Numbered from the stretch's first letter, positions 1 to 8,388 are shown. The stretch is 64,000 bases of DNA from Actinomadura cremea (GCF_014648495.1 NZ_BMRF01000007.1:62001-126000), one strand, 5' to 3'. The notes: generated from the sequence alone by a model not told the origin. Program-made: numbers and translations.

Positions 1-1
1 G

Positions 2-748
2 GGGAAGAAGTTCTCCTCGTCCCGCCAGGTCGTCATCTACGTGAAGGACTTCCTCGACCGCTACGACGTGGACGCGCTGCGGTACTACGTCGCGGTCGCG
101 GGCCCCGAGAACCAGGACACCGACTTCACCTGGTCGGAGTTCCGCCGCCGCAACAACGACGAGCTGGTCGCGGCGTGGGGCAACCTGGTCAACCGGTCGG
201 TGAACATGGCCGCGAAGAACTACGGCGCGATCCCCGAGCCGGGCGACCTCACCGACGCCGACCGGGCGCTGATGGAGCGCAGCCGGAACGCGTTCGCGGC
301 CGTCGGCGCCGAACTCGAGCGGTCCCGGTTCAAGAACGCGACCACCGAGGCGCTCGACGTCGTCCGGGACGCGAACAAGTACCTGTCGGACCAGGCGCCC
401 TGGAAGCTGAAGGACGACCCGGCGCGCGTCCAGTCGATCCTGCACACCGCGCTGCAGGTGGTGGACGACGCGAAGACGCTGCTCACGCCGTTCCTGCCGA
501 ACTCGTCGCAGAAGGTGTACGAGATGCTCGGCGGCGAGGGCGTGTGGAGCGGCATGCCGGAGCTGCGGGACGTGTCGGAGGACGGCGGCCCCGACTACCG
601 GGTCCTCACCGGGGACTACGACGTCGAGGCCCGCTGGGAGTCGCGGCCGGTGCGGCCGGGCGTCCCGCTCGCCAAGCCCACGCCGCTGTTCAAGAAGCTG
701 GACGAGTCGATCGTGGACGAGGAGCTCGCCCGGCTGGAGGGCGAGTGA
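2..748 (+). CDS. metG: Methionyl-tRNA synthetase, C-terminal part (5' end outside window)
   Basis: This gene charges tRNA-Met with methionine in the cytoplasm. Only the last ~248 residues are present. The reading frame is open from base 2 and begins with GKKFSSSR, which sits where class I MetRS carries its KMSKS signature loop (KFSKS-type). It continues with the alpha-helical anticodon-binding domain, including DALRYYVAVAGPE, FRRRNNDELVAAWGNLVNR and the helix around SDQAPWKLKDD. No C-terminal tRNA-binding (EMAP/Arc1p-like) extension follows, as is usual for actinobacterial MetRS. The stop codon overlaps the GTG start of tatD by 4 bp, so the two genes are probably translationally coupled. The nucleotide-binding half lies upstream of the window. 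Confidence 0.95.
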   Translation, partial: GKKFSSSRQVVIYVKDFLDRYDVDALRYYVAVAGPENQDTDFTWSEFRRRNNDELVAAWGNLVNRSVNMAAKNYGAIPEPGDLTDADRALMERSRNAFAAVGAELERSRFKNATTEALDVVRDANKYLSDQAPWKLKDDPARVQSILHTALQVVDDAKTLLTPFLPNSSQKVYEMLGGEGVWSGMPELRDVSEDGGPDYRVLTGDYDVEARWESRPVRPGVPLAKPTPLFKKLDESIVDEELARLEGE

Positions 749-1563
749 GCAGCGGCGGCCAGGCGGCGCGGTCGTACCCGCCGCTGCCCGACCGCCTGCC
801 CGTGGACGTGTTCGACAGCCACTGCCATCTCGACATCGTCGAGACGCCGGTGGACGAGCAGGTCGCGTCGGCGCGGGCGGCGGGCATCGCCCGGATCGTC
901 ACGATCGGCTGCGACCTGCCGTCGTCCCGGTTCGCGGTGGACGCCGCCGGCGAGTTCGACGGCGTCTACGCGGGCGTGGCGATCCACCCGAACGAGACGA
1001 CGGGGATCTCGGACGCCGTCCTCGCCGACATCGAGGCGATGGCCGCGCACCCGAAGGTCCGGGCCATCGGCGAGACCGGCCTGGACTACTACCGCGACTG
1101 GGCGCCGAAGGCCGACCAGCACCGCTCGTTCCGCGCGCACATCGAGATCGCCAAGCGCACCGGCAAGGCCCTGGTGATCCACGACCGGGAGGCCCACGAC
1201 GACGTCCTGGCGATCCTGGAGGACGAGGGGGCGCCCGGAACGGTCGTGTTCCACTGCTACTCCGGGGACGCCGCGATGGCGGAAGTCTGCACGGCGCACG
1301 GGTACCTGATGAGCTTCGCCGGGAACGTCACGTTCAAGAACGCCGAGCCGCTCCGCGAGGCGCTGCGCGTCGCCCCCCTCGACCTGGTCCTGGTCGAGAC
1401 CGACGCGCCGTTCCTCACGCCCGTCCCGCACCGGGGCAAGCCCAACGCGTCCTACCTGATCCCGCACACGGTGCGGGCGATGGCCGAGATCAAGGGCGTC
1501 GGGGTGGACGAGCTGTGCACGGCGATCGCCGCGAACGGGGAGCGCGCCTTCGGCCCCTGGTGA
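745..1563 (+). CDS. tatD: TatD family metal-dependent hydrolase (DNase-type)
   Basis: 272 aa starting at a GTG that overlaps the metG stop codon (GTGA). The TatD amidohydrolase fold is shown by its metal ligands in order: DSHCHLD near residue 18 (HxH), IGETGLDYYRDW (Glu), VIHDREAHDD (His), VVFHCYSGD (His) and LVLVETDAPFLTP (Asp). The length fits the 260-280 aa family. TatD proteins are two-metal hydrolases with reported 3'-5' exonuclease activity on DNA and RNA, but their physiological role is not settled. metG-tatD-rsmA is a recurring actinobacterial order; here three accessory genes on the other strand separate tatD from rsmA. Confidence 0.93.
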   Translation: MSSGGQAARSYPPLPDRLPVDVFDSHCHLDIVETPVDEQVASARAAGIARIVTIGCDLPSSRFAVDAAGEFDGVYAGVAIHPNETTGISDAVLADIEAMAAHPKVRAIGETGLDYYRDWAPKADQHRSFRAHIEIAKRTGKALVIHDREAHDDVLAILEDEGAPGTVVFHCYSGDAAMAEVCTAHGYLMSFAGNVTFKNAEPLREALRVAPLDLVLVETDAPFLTPVPHRGKPNASYLIPHTVRAMAEIKGVGVDELCTAIAANGERAFGPW

Positions 1564-1601
1564 CGCGGGCGCGTCCCGGAGTTCCTCGGGCGGGCGGCCG
1601 G

Positions 1602-2591
1602 TCAGGTGAAGTCCTGGCGGCGGAACTGGGCGAGGACGAGGACGAGCGCGGCGTCGCGCAGCCCCTCGGGCGCGTCCTCGCCGGCCCGCAGCGCCCAGTC
1701 GCGTCCGCGCAGCCCCGCGGCGGCGACCCGCGTCCCGGCGGCGTCGCGGACGGCGAGCGTCCCGATGCCGGTGGCCGTCCGGGCCGAGCCGAGTTCGGCG
1801 CCGGACGGGTCCAGCAGCCGGTAGCGGAGCGGGTGCGGCGACTCGCGGCGGATGAGCAGCCGCGGGGCGCCCGACGGGTCGAGCAGGACGATCTCGGGCT
1901 CGAGCCGGGCGTCCGTGCGGTGCTCGCAGAACATCAGCGTCCGTCCGGCGGGGTCCTGGAGGGACTCGAACTCGACGGACGGACGGTCCGGCACCGTCCC
2001 CGGCATCGGCCGGTGCGACCGCTCGGGGCGTCCCGGCAGGTCGAGGCGGCGGTATCCGGGCACGGGGGCGGACGTCGCCCGCAGGGACGCGTACGGGGTC
2101 CCGTCGGGACGGTGGACCGCGTCGCCGGAGACGAGGAGGGCGCCGGGGCCGGCGAGCAGTTCCCCGGCGAGCCGCCGGCCCCGGCGGTGGACGGCCCGGC
2201 GCATCCGGACGATGAGCGGTACGGCGAGGATCGTCGGCACCGTCAACATCCCGATCGGTACCAGGGCGCCCGGCAGCGTCCTCGACGACCATCCGTTCGC
2301 GTAGGGGCCGGCGGGGCCGATCCGCACCGGGACGGTCTCCCCGTCCGGGGTGCCGGGGTCGAGCCCGGCGATCTCGCCCCGGCCGGTCTGCCCGCTCGCG
2401 GTGCGCCAGGTGCCGCGGCAGGTCGTGGTCGACCCGCGCCCCGTGGTGGTCACGCACTCGGCGACGGTCGCCGTGGCCCTGTCGCCGAAGTGCAGCGTGT
2501 ACGCCAGGACGGCGGGCCAGACCAGCGGGGCGATCACGAAAACGACGAGCAGGGTGATGGCGATGAGCCGGACCCGACGCGGGCGATCCAT
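1602..2591 (-). CDS. Membrane protein of unknown family, paralog 1 of 3
   Basis: 329 aa with no recognised function. It starts at ATG with an N-terminal hydrophobic helix at residues 9-31. A roughly 70-residue extracytoplasmic-looking segment follows, with two cysteines (AECV and TCRGTW) that could form a disulfide, then GEIAGLD and VRIGPAGPYANGW. A second membrane span comes near residue 115, and then a ~180-residue cytoplasmic domain. That domain ends in the pattern LLDPSGAELGSAR, a short beta-rich stretch and LRDAALVLVLAQFRR. The same block order recurs in the two genes upstream, so the three arose by tandem duplication. It is the last gene of the three. The distal domain has a repeated 'DPSGAxxLLxRRE...LLDPSGAELG' look that vaguely recalls tubby/scramblase-like beta domains, but I would not assign it. 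Confidence 0.8.
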   Translation of the reverse strand: MDRPRRVRLIAITLLVVFVIAPLVWPAVLAYTLHFGDRATATVAECVTTTGRGSTTTCRGTWRTASGQTGRGEIAGLDPGTPDGETVPVRIGPAGPYANGWSSRTLPGALVPIGMLTVPTILAVPLIVRMRRAVHRRGRRLAGELLAGPGALLVSGDAVHRPDGTPYASLRATSAPVPGYRRLDLPGRPERSHRPMPGTVPDRPSVEFESLQDPAGRTLMFCEHRTDARLEPEIVLLDPSGAPRLLIRRESPHPLRYRLLDPSGAELGSARTATGIGTLAVRDAAGTRVAAAGLRGRDWALRAGEDAPEGLRDAALVLVLAQFRRQDFT

Positions 2592-2592
2592 T

Positions 2593-3624
2593 TCAGTAGA
2601 GGCTGCGCAGCTTGACGAACGCGAGGGCGAGTGCGGCGTCGCGCATCAGCGGCGGCGCGTCCTGCTCGATGCGCAGCACCCACGTCATGAGCCCGCGCCC
2701 GGCGGCCTCGGCGACCACCTTCCCGTCGGTGTCACAGACCTCCAGGCTCAGGATCCGGGCCTCGTCGGCGGGCCGGGCGGTACCGAGTTCGGCGCCGGTG
2801 GGGTCCAGGATCCGGAACCGGGTCCCGTCCGTCCGGCGGAGGAGCAGCCGCGGGTCGCCGGACGGGTCGTGCAGCACGGTCTCCGGCTCCAGCCGCTCGT
2901 CCGAGCGGTGCTCCAGCAGCATCAGCGGCCGCTCGTCGGTGTCCACCACGGACTGGTAGAAGGTGCGGCCGCCCTTCGGGCCCACGTTCTTGCCCTGCCG
3001 CCGCTCCCGGCCGGGCAGGTCGAGGCGCCGGTGGCCGGGCGGGGCGTCCGGCAGGTTCCGGACGAACGTGTGCGGCGAGCCGTCGGCGTGGCGGGTCCTG
3101 GCGTCGGAGACCAGGAGCGCCCCGGGCGCGGCGAGCAGCGTGTCGGCCATCTTCCGGCCGGGCCGGAGTATCCCCCGGTAGAGCAGGACCTCGGCGGCCA
3201 CGAAGATCAGCAGCGGCACCGCGCCGAGGAGGGGCCCCGGCCATGCGCGGTCCCAGCCGTGCGCGTACGGGCCCAGCGGGCCGATGCGCACCGCGTACGT
3301 CCGGCCCTCGGCCCTGGTCGGGTCGAGGTTGTAGATCTCGCCTTCGGCGGTCTCCCCGCCCTCGGTGCGCCAGGTGCCGCGGCAGCGGTCCGGATCGCCG
3401 CCGGCACGGCCGTATCCCGGGCTGCCCACCTCGCATTCGGCGACGGTCGCGGTCGCTTTCTCGCCCAGATAGAACGTGTACGTGAGGAGCACGGGGTAGA
3501 CGGCCCACCCGCAGAACGCGACGACGGCGAGCACGGTGAGGATCGAGCGGGCCCTGGACTTACGGTGCCGCGGCCCGGTGTCCGGCGGCTCGGCGGCTCT
3601 CGCGGGATCGGGTGAGGACGACAT
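2593..3624 (-). CDS. Membrane protein of unknown family, paralog 2 of 3
   Basis: 343 aa, the central member of the triplet, one base upstream of paralog 1. It shares YTFYLGEKATATVAECE, RCRGTWRTEGGE, GEIYNLD and VRIGPLGPYAHGW with paralog 3. It also shares the C-terminal LDPTGAELGTAR and LMRDAALALAFVKLR blocks. A basic 25-residue cytoplasmic N-terminus precedes the first transmembrane helix (about residues 26-48); a second span lies near residues 150-170. The conserved cysteine pair lies between the two spans, which predicts a small loop outside the membrane and a large C-terminal cytoplasmic domain. Function unknown. Neighbours give no hint beyond the tandem arrangement, which sits between tatD and rsmA. 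Confidence 0.8.
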   Translation of the reverse strand: MSSSPDPARAAEPPDTGPRHRKSRARSILTVLAVVAFCGWAVYPVLLTYTFYLGEKATATVAECEVGSPGYGRAGGDPDRCRGTWRTEGGETAEGEIYNLDPTRAEGRTYAVRIGPLGPYAHGWDRAWPGPLLGAVPLLIFVAAEVLLYRGILRPGRKMADTLLAAPGALLVSDARTRHADGSPHTFVRNLPDAPPGHRRLDLPGRERRQGKNVGPKGGRTFYQSVVDTDERPLMLLEHRSDERLEPETVLHDPSGDPRLLLRRTDGTRFRILDPTGAELGTARPADEARILSLEVCDTDGKVVAEAAGRGLMTWVLRIEQDAPPLMRDAALALAFVKLRSLY

Positions 3625-3636
3625 CGGGGGTTCTCC

Positions 3637-4587
3637 TCAGTAGGCGGTGCGGTTCTGGACGAGCGAGAGGACGAGCGCAGCATCGCGCAGGGGCGGGGGC
3701 GCGTCCACCTCGGTCCGCAGCAGCCACTCGTTCCGTTTCCCGACGGTCACGGCGACCCGCTTCCCCTCGGCGTCCCGCACCTCCAGCGTCGGGACGCGGG
3801 CGCGGCCGGGCGGCCGGGCGGAACCGAGTTCGGCGCCCGCGGGGTCCAGCAGGCGGAACTCCCTGTCGCCCACCCTGCGGACGAGCATCGTGGGGGCGCC
3901 GGACGGGTCGAGCAGGACGGTCTCGGGGTTCAGCTTCCGGTCCGACCGGTGTTCGAGGATCATCAGCGGGCGTTCGTCCGCGTCGAGCACGGACTGGAAG
4001 ACGGTGCGGCCGGGGCCGGCCAGTTCGTCGTGGCGTTCCGTCCGGCCCGGCAGGTCGAGGCGCTCGTGGCCGGGCGGCGGGCCCGGCAGGCGCCGGAGGA
4101 GGACGTGCGGGGTGCCGTCGGGGCCGCGCACGCCGGCCTCGGTGACGATCAGCCCGCCGGGTTCGGCGGCGATCGATTCCGCGAGCTTCAGGCGGTGGAA
4201 GACCTTCTTCCAGCGGAGCATCGCGAGGTAGGCGATCAGGGCGAGCAGGACGTAGCCGCCGGAGACGACCGGCCCGACCCAGGCGCGGCCCCACCCGCCC
4301 GCGTAGGGCCCCAGCGGCCCGATCCGCACCTGGACGGTGTCGCCCGGGGCCTCCCGGACGTCCAGGTTGTAGATCTCGCCCCGGCCCGTCCCGCCGCCCT
4401 CGGTGCGCCAGGTGCCGTGGCAGCTGCCGGAGCCGCGGCGACCGTGGGTCGACCCGCCGAGGCTGCACGACTCCACGCCGGCGGTCGCCTTCTCCCCGGC
4501 GGCGAACGTGTACGCGAGGATCGCGGGATAGACGGCCCATGCGCAGAAGACCACGATGGTGACGCGGGCGGAGAGCAGCAGGCGCAT
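3637..4587 (-). CDS. Membrane protein of unknown family, paralog 3 of 3
   Basis: 316 aa, the first gene of the minus-strand triplet. The ATG at 4587 gives MRLLLSARVTIVVFCAW, aligning with the other two; the longer open frame upstream is antisense to rsmA and was not used. Shared blocks are YTFAAGEKATAGVESCS, SCHGTWRTEGGG, GEIYNLD, VRIGPLGPYAGGWGRAW, a second membrane span with YVLLALIAYLAML, and a C-terminal domain ending LLDPAGAELGSAR ... PPLRDAALVLSLVQNR. The spacing to paralog 2 is 12 bp, so the three are probably one operon. Function unknown. Confidence 0.78.
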   Translation of the reverse strand: MRLLLSARVTIVVFCAWAVYPAILAYTFAAGEKATAGVESCSLGGSTHGRRGSGSCHGTWRTEGGGTGRGEIYNLDVREAPGDTVQVRIGPLGPYAGGWGRAWVGPVVSGGYVLLALIAYLAMLRWKKVFHRLKLAESIAAEPGGLIVTEAGVRGPDGTPHVLLRRLPGPPPGHERLDLPGRTERHDELAGPGRTVFQSVLDADERPLMILEHRSDRKLNPETVLLDPSGAPTMLVRRVGDREFRLLDPAGAELGSARPPGRARVPTLEVRDAEGKRVAVTVGKRNEWLLRTEVDAPPPLRDAALVLSLVQNRTAY

Positions 4588-4621
4588 GGTGATCCGACGC
4601 GGCCCGGGGCGGGAGCGTTCC

Positions 4622-4647
4622 CACCCGCCCGCGGCCGCGGGCGGGTG
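4622..4647. repeat. 26-bp perfect palindrome upstream of the paralog triplet
   Basis: CACCCGCCCGCGG followed directly by its exact reverse complement, with no loop. It lies 35 bp upstream of paralog 3 and about 165 bp upstream of rsmA, in the divergent intergenic region. It could be an operator for a dimeric regulator acting in either direction, or it could be chance in very GC-rich DNA. A terminator is unlikely, since both flanking genes point away from it. Confidence 0.5.
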
Positions 4648-4801
4648 CGCCGGGCGCCGCTGACTCGACCGTCCCGCCGACGCCGTCCCGCGTGATCTCG
4701 CGACTCCACGGTGGCGGCGCATGATCGTCCGACGTGCCGTGCGGCGGGAGCGTGCCCAGGCGCCCCGGCCGCGGGCGGCCGGGGGAGGGTGCGGCTGCTG
4801 A

Positions 4802-4807
4802 GACAAT
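4802..4807 (+). promoter_or_regulatory. Putative -10 element for leaderless rsmA transcript
   Basis: GACAAT lies six bases before the ATG of rsmA and no Shine-Dalgarno sequence lies between them. In actinobacteria a TANNNT-like -10 box this close to a start codon typically marks a leaderless mRNA. The first base departs from consensus, so confidence is moderate. Confidence 0.4.
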
Positions 4808-4813
4808 CGACGG

Positions 4814-5848
4814 ATGGGGGAGACGCGGGGACTGCTCGGGCCGGCGGACGTCCGGGAGCTGGCGGGACGGCTGGGCGTGCGGCCCACCAAGACGCTGGGC
4901 CAGAACTTCGTGATCGACGCCAACACCGTGCGCCGGATCGTCCGTGCGGCCGAGCTGGATCCCGAGGACGTCGTGATCGAGGTCGGGCCGGGGCTCGGCT
5001 CGCTGACGCTGGCGCTGCTGCCGGAGGTCCGGCGGGTCGTCGCGGTGGAGATCGACCCGGTGCTGGCGGGCGAGCTGCCCGCGACGGCGGCCGCCCGCGA
5101 GCCCGACCTGGCCGGGCGGCTGGAGGTCGTGCGCGCCGACGCGATGAAGATCACAGAGCTGCCCGGCCCGGCTCCCACGGCGCTGGTCGCGAACCTCCCG
5201 TACAACGTGGCCGTCCCGGTCGTCCTGAACCTGCTGGCGGCGCTGCCGTCCCTGGAGAAGGCGCTGGTCATGGTGCAGGCCGAGGTCGCCGACCGGATGG
5301 TCGCCGAGCCCGGGAGCAAGATCTACGGGGTGCCGTCGGTGAAGCTCGCCTGGTACGGGGACGCCCGCCGCGCCGGGCCCGTCGGGCGCGCGGTGTTCTG
5401 GCCCGCGCCCAACGTCGACTCCGGGCTCGTCCGGTTCGCCCGCAGCGAGCCGCCGCCGACCGTCGCGTCCCGCGACCAGGTGTTCGCCGTGGTCGACGCC
5501 GCGTTCGCGCAGCGGCGCAAGACGCTGCGGGCGGCGCTGGCGGGCTGGGCGGGGTCCGCCGCGGCGGCCGAGGAGGCGCTGCGGGCGGCGGGCGTCGATC
5601 CGCGGACTCGGGGCGAAGCTCTGGACGTGGCCTCCTTCGCCCGGATTGCCGAGTATGGTCCTTCAGGGCGGGGCGGCTCCCCCCAAGATCCCCCGGCGGC
5701 GGCCCCCGGGGACGCAGCGGACCCGGATGAGTCGGAGGACGATGGTGAAGGCGCGTTCGCGGACGGCGCGGGCGAGGATCCCGGTCGTGGCGACGGCCCT
5801 GATCGCGGTGGCGGGGCTCACCGGGACGGTCGCGGCGGGGTGCTCTGA
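4814..5848 (+). CDS. rsmA: 16S rRNA (adenine1518/1519-N6)-dimethyltransferase
   Basis: RsmA/KsgA dimethylates the two adjacent adenines of the helix-45 loop during 30S subunit maturation, using S-adenosylmethionine. Diagnostic motifs are [10 protein letters not shown] near residue 32, the SAM-binding [14 protein letters not shown] near 57-70, and the catalytic [11 protein letters not shown] (NLPY) near 128. The normal family ends near [13 protein letters not shown] (residue ~282). This protein continues for about 60 more low-complexity, Gly/Asp/Pro-rich residues before the first stop. That tail overlaps the start of the next gene by about 107 bp in another frame, so it looks like a lost stop codon rather than a functional domain. 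A mutation at the natural end, or a sequencing error, are alternatives. Confidence 0.95.
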   Translation: MGETRGLLGPADVRELAGRLGVRPTKTLGQNFVIDANTVRRIVRAAELDPEDVVIEVGPGLGSLTLALLPEVRRVVAVEIDPVLAGELPATAAAREPDLAGRLEVVRADAMKITELPGPAPTALVANLPYNVAVPVVLNLLAALPSLEKALVMVQAEVADRMVAEPGSKIYGVPSVKLAWYGDARRAGPVGRAVFWPAPNVDSGLVRFARSEPPPTVASRDQVFAVVDAAFAQRRKTLRAALAGWAGSAAAAEEALRAAGVDPRTRGEALDVASFARIAEYGPSGRGGSPQDPPAAAPGDAADPDESEDDGEGAFADGAGEDPGRGDGPDRGGGAHRDGRGGVL

Positions 5849-6854
5849 CGGCGCGGGCGCGGCCCCCGACATCACGACGACGGCGCGGGCCGGCATCGCG
5901 CCCGTCCCCCCGAAGCAGGGCGCGTACTTCGGCGCCTGGCTGCCCGGCACCGGTGTCCCCGGCGGCGAGGCGGAGGGCGACGGGGGCGAGAGCCCGAGCG
6001 CGAGCCCGTCCGGGACCGGGCGCGGAGCGGCGAACGCCGACGGGCCCGGCATGGCGGACGTCACCGGGTTCGAGGGCGACCTCGGCCGCAGGCTCGACAT
6101 CGTGCAGAGCTACCACGACTGGAAGGACGACTTCCCGGACGGCTTCGGCCGCGAGGTCACCGGATCCGACCGCTACCTGCTGCTGACCTGGGACGGCGGC
6201 GACACCCGCGAGACCGTCCAGGGGCGGTTCGACGAGCAGGTCCGCGACCGCGCCCGCGCGATCAAGAAGCTCGGCAAGCCGGTGTTCCTGCGCTGGTCCC
6301 GCGACATGGACGACCTGACCGAGGAGGAGCGCGTCCACTCCCCGGCCGACTTCATCGCCGCCTGGAAGCACATGCGGAAGGTGTTCGCCGAGGAGAAGGT
6401 CCACAACGTCGCCTGGGTCTGGTGCCCCACCGCCCGCGGCTTCGGGACGCGCGACGCCGCCGCCTACTACCCGGGCGACGACCACGTCGACTGGATCTGC
6501 GCCGACGCCCGGCCCAGCGGCGACTTCGACTACCAGGACCTGTCGGAGTCGCTCAAGCCGTTCCTCGAATGGGCCGACGACCGCTCCAAGCCCATCATGA
6601 TCGCCGAGTTCGGGGCGCCCCGCTCCTACGGCGAGCGCCGCGCCCAATGGTTCCGCTCCGCCGCCGAGGTCCTGCAGAAACCGCAGGTCAAGGCCGTCGT
6701 CTACTTCAACTCCGACGAGCGCGCCGACGGCCCCCGCGACGAGCGGCACCGCTACGCGGTGACCGGCGACGAGCACGCCGTGTCGGCGCTGCGCGAGCTC
6801 GCCACCGCCCCGTACTTCAACCCCCGCAACCTGCCCGTCACCAGCGGCGGCTGA
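5742..6854 (+). CDS. GH26-like (beta-mannanase-like) lipoprotein, acid/base residue altered
   Basis: About 370 aa. The start is placed at ATG 5742, with GTG 5745 equally possible because GGAGGA ends at 5739. A basic start, a hydrophobic stretch and TVAAGC near residue 34 suggest a signal peptide, perhaps a lipoprotein. A low-complexity linker precedes a TIM-barrel domain with [41 protein letters not shown] and [10 protein letters not shown], the order seen in GH26-type glycosidases and their relatives. The nucleophile Glu in IAEFG is kept. The usual acid/base motif (HEMNG or HEP) is here RWSRDMDDL, so Glu appears replaced by Asp and His by Arg. It may therefore be a binding protein or a very slow enzyme. 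Two further GH26-like genes lie at 29.3 and 43.9 kb. Confidence 0.75.
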   Translation: MVKARSRTARARIPVVATALIAVAGLTGTVAAGCSDGAGAAPDITTTARAGIAPVPPKQGAYFGAWLPGTGVPGGEAEGDGGESPSASPSGTGRGAANADGPGMADVTGFEGDLGRRLDIVQSYHDWKDDFPDGFGREVTGSDRYLLLTWDGGDTRETVQGRFDEQVRDRARAIKKLGKPVFLRWSRDMDDLTEEERVHSPADFIAAWKHMRKVFAEEKVHNVAWVWCPTARGFGTRDAAAYYPGDDHVDWICADARPSGDFDYQDLSESLKPFLEWADDRSKPIMIAEFGAPRSYGERRAQWFRSAAEVLQKPQVKAVVYFNSDERADGPRDERHRYAVTGDEHAVSALRELATAPYFNPRNLPVTSGG

Positions 6855-6891
6855 CCGCCCGGCGGCGTGCGCGGGGACGCGGCGCGTCCCG

Positions 6892-6897
6892 TAGGGT
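6892..6897 (+). promoter_or_regulatory. Putative -10 element (TAGGGT) for leaderless ispE
   Basis: TAGGGT fits the actinobacterial TANNNT -10 consensus and lies eight bases before the GTG start at 6906, with no convincing ribosome-binding site in between. That is the classic leaderless geometry. Confidence 0.45.
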
Positions 6898-6905
6898 TCC
6901 GTGAC

Positions 6906-7835
6906 GTGAATCCGGTGAGCGTGCGCGTCCCCGCCAAGGTCAACCTCCAGCTCGGCGTCGGCCCGCTGCGCGACGACGGGTACCACGACCTCGTCAACGT
7001 CTTCCACGCCGTGTCGCTGTTCGACGAGGTCACCGCCGAGCCCGCGGACGCGCTGCGGATCGGCGTCGAGGCCGCGCCCGGCTCCCGCGTCGCGATCGAC
7101 GGCGTCCCCACGGGCGACGGCAACCTCGCCGCCCGCGCGGCCCGGCTCGTCGCCGGACGGCTCGGCGTGCAGCCCCGGGTCGCGCTGCGGATCCGCAAGG
7201 CGATCCCCGTCGCGGGCGGGATGGCGGGCGGCAGCGCCGACGCCGCCGCCGCGCTCCTCGCCTGCGCCCGGCTGTGGGACGACCCCGCCGCGCCCGCGCT
7301 CGCCCCCGGCGACCTGCTCGACCTCGGCGCGCGGCTCGGCAGCGACGTCCCGTTCGCGCTGTTCGGCGGCACCGCCGTCGGCACCGGACGCGGCGAGCGG
7401 CTCACCGCCGCGACGGCCCGCGGCACCTTCCACTGGGTGTTCGCCACCGCCGACGGCGGCCTGTCCACCCCCGCCGTCTACGCCGAATGCGACCGGCTCC
7501 GCGCCGCGCGGGGCGGCGACGTCCCGTGGCCGGAGGCGTCCGCCGACCTGACGGCCGCGCTCGCCGCCGGGGACGCCAAGGCGCTCGGCGCCGCGCTCAC
7601 CAACGACCTGCAGCCCGCCGCCCTCGCGCTGCGCCCGTCCCTGCGCGCCACCCTCGACGCCGGACGGGCCCTCGGCGCCATCGGCGCGCTCGTCTCCGGA
7701 TCCGGCCCCACCTGCGCGTTCCTCGCCGAGGACGCCGCCGGCGCCGCCGACCTCGCCGCCGCGCTCGACCGCGCCGGGGTCGCCGCGCAGGCGCTCGCCG
7801 CGCACGGCCCTGTCCCGGGAGCCACGGTTCTCTAG
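6906..7835 (+). CDS. ispE: 4-diphosphocytidyl-2-C-methyl-D-erythritol kinase
   Basis: IspE phosphorylates CDP-methylerythritol at the 2-position, the fourth step of the MEP isoprenoid pathway. GHMP-kinase features are VRVPAKVNLQLGVGPLRDDGYHDL at the N-terminus (split here as PAKVNLQLG and DDGYHDL), the ATP-binding glycine/serine loop PVAGGMAGGSADAAAAL near residue 100, and the C-terminal ALVSGSGPTCAFL. About 309 aa, normal length. The GTG at 6906 is used because of the -10 box just before it; a GTG three codons later (6915) is the alternative. rsmA followed by ispE and an ABC-F gene is a conserved actinobacterial neighbourhood; here the GH26-like gene is inserted between rsmA and ispE. Confidence 0.95.
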   Translation: MNPVSVRVPAKVNLQLGVGPLRDDGYHDLVNVFHAVSLFDEVTAEPADALRIGVEAAPGSRVAIDGVPTGDGNLAARAARLVAGRLGVQPRVALRIRKAIPVAGGMAGGSADAAAALLACARLWDDPAAPALAPGDLLDLGARLGSDVPFALFGGTAVGTGRGERLTAATARGTFHWVFATADGGLSTPAVYAECDRLRAARGGDVPWPEASADLTAALAAGDAKALGAALTNDLQPAALALRPSLRATLDAGRALGAIGALVSGSGPTCAFLAEDAAGAADLAAALDRAGVAAQALAAHGPVPGATVL

Positions 7836-7932
7836 CGCGACCGCTTTAGTTGCGAACCGCACACAAGCGAACTTCGCGCTCCCGGCGGGCGTCATGACCC
7901 GTGACGCCGATTCCCGCCGACGAGGTGAAGCG

Positions 7933-8118
7933 ATGACGTACCTTTCCGGGTTGCTGGGTCTCGTCGCCGTCGCGATGATGGTGACGCTCGTCGTGCTGGC
8001 CGTGCGCCGGGACCGCGCCCTCCGCCGCAACGCCCCGGACACGGTGGCCGCCCGCGGGGCCGGGCCGCGCCGGAACCAGGACGGCGGCACGGCCGGCCCG
8101 CCCGCCCGCGTGCCCTAG
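7933..8118 (+). CDS. Small single-span membrane protein, hypothetical
   Basis: 61 aa. GAGGTGA ends five bases before the ATG and decides this start over one 13 codons upstream. Residues 3-24 (LSGLLGLVAVAMMVTLVVLAV) form one transmembrane helix, followed by a basic, disordered Arg/Pro/Gly tail. No known family is recognised. It sits between ispE and the ABC-F gene together with a second tiny membrane protein. Confidence 0.55.
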   Translation: MTYLSGLLGLVAVAMMVTLVVLAVRRDRALRRNAPDTVAARGAGPRRNQDGGTAGPPARVP

Positions 8119-8139
8119 CCCGACAACCACTGGACGCTC

Positions 8140-8388
8140 ATGGTCAGCCTGCTGCTCCTCGTACTCGTCGTCGGCGTCGTCGTGATCATCGCCGCGGTCG
8201 CGGCCGTGATCGTGGTCGCGACCAACTCGAGGAAAAAGAGGTCGAACGGCTTCGCGCCCGGCCAGTACGGGCCGCCCGGCGGCCCCGGGCAGGCGCCCGG
8301 TCACGGCCCGGCGCCGGGCACGCCGCCGTACGGCGCGCCCGGCCAGCAGCCGCCGCCCGGCCCGCCCGGCCCGCCGCCCGGATACTGA
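8140..8388 (+). CDS. Small membrane protein with Pro/Gly-rich tail, hypothetical
   Basis: 82 aa. Residues 3-27 are almost entirely Val/Leu/Ile/Ala and form a transmembrane helix. A short basic stop-transfer segment (SRKKRSNG) follows, then a 45-residue tail of PG, GPP and PPG repeats ending in PPPGY. The shape resembles other actinobacterial small membrane proteins with proline-rich cytoplasmic tails, but no function can be given. It starts 21 bp after the previous small gene and may share its transcript. Confidence 0.55.
   Translation: MVSLLLLVLVVGVVVIIAAVAAVIVVATNSRKKRSNGFAPGQYGPPGGPGQAPGHGPAPGTPPYGAPGQQPPPGPPGPPPGY

Noticed and set aside
5268-8090. 940-codon open frame on the minus strand across rsmA, the GH26-like gene and ispE
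   Set aside because: Its protein is Arg/Gly/Ala-rich low-complexity code antisense to three clear genes. Long antisense frames are expected in DNA with a very GC-rich third codon position.
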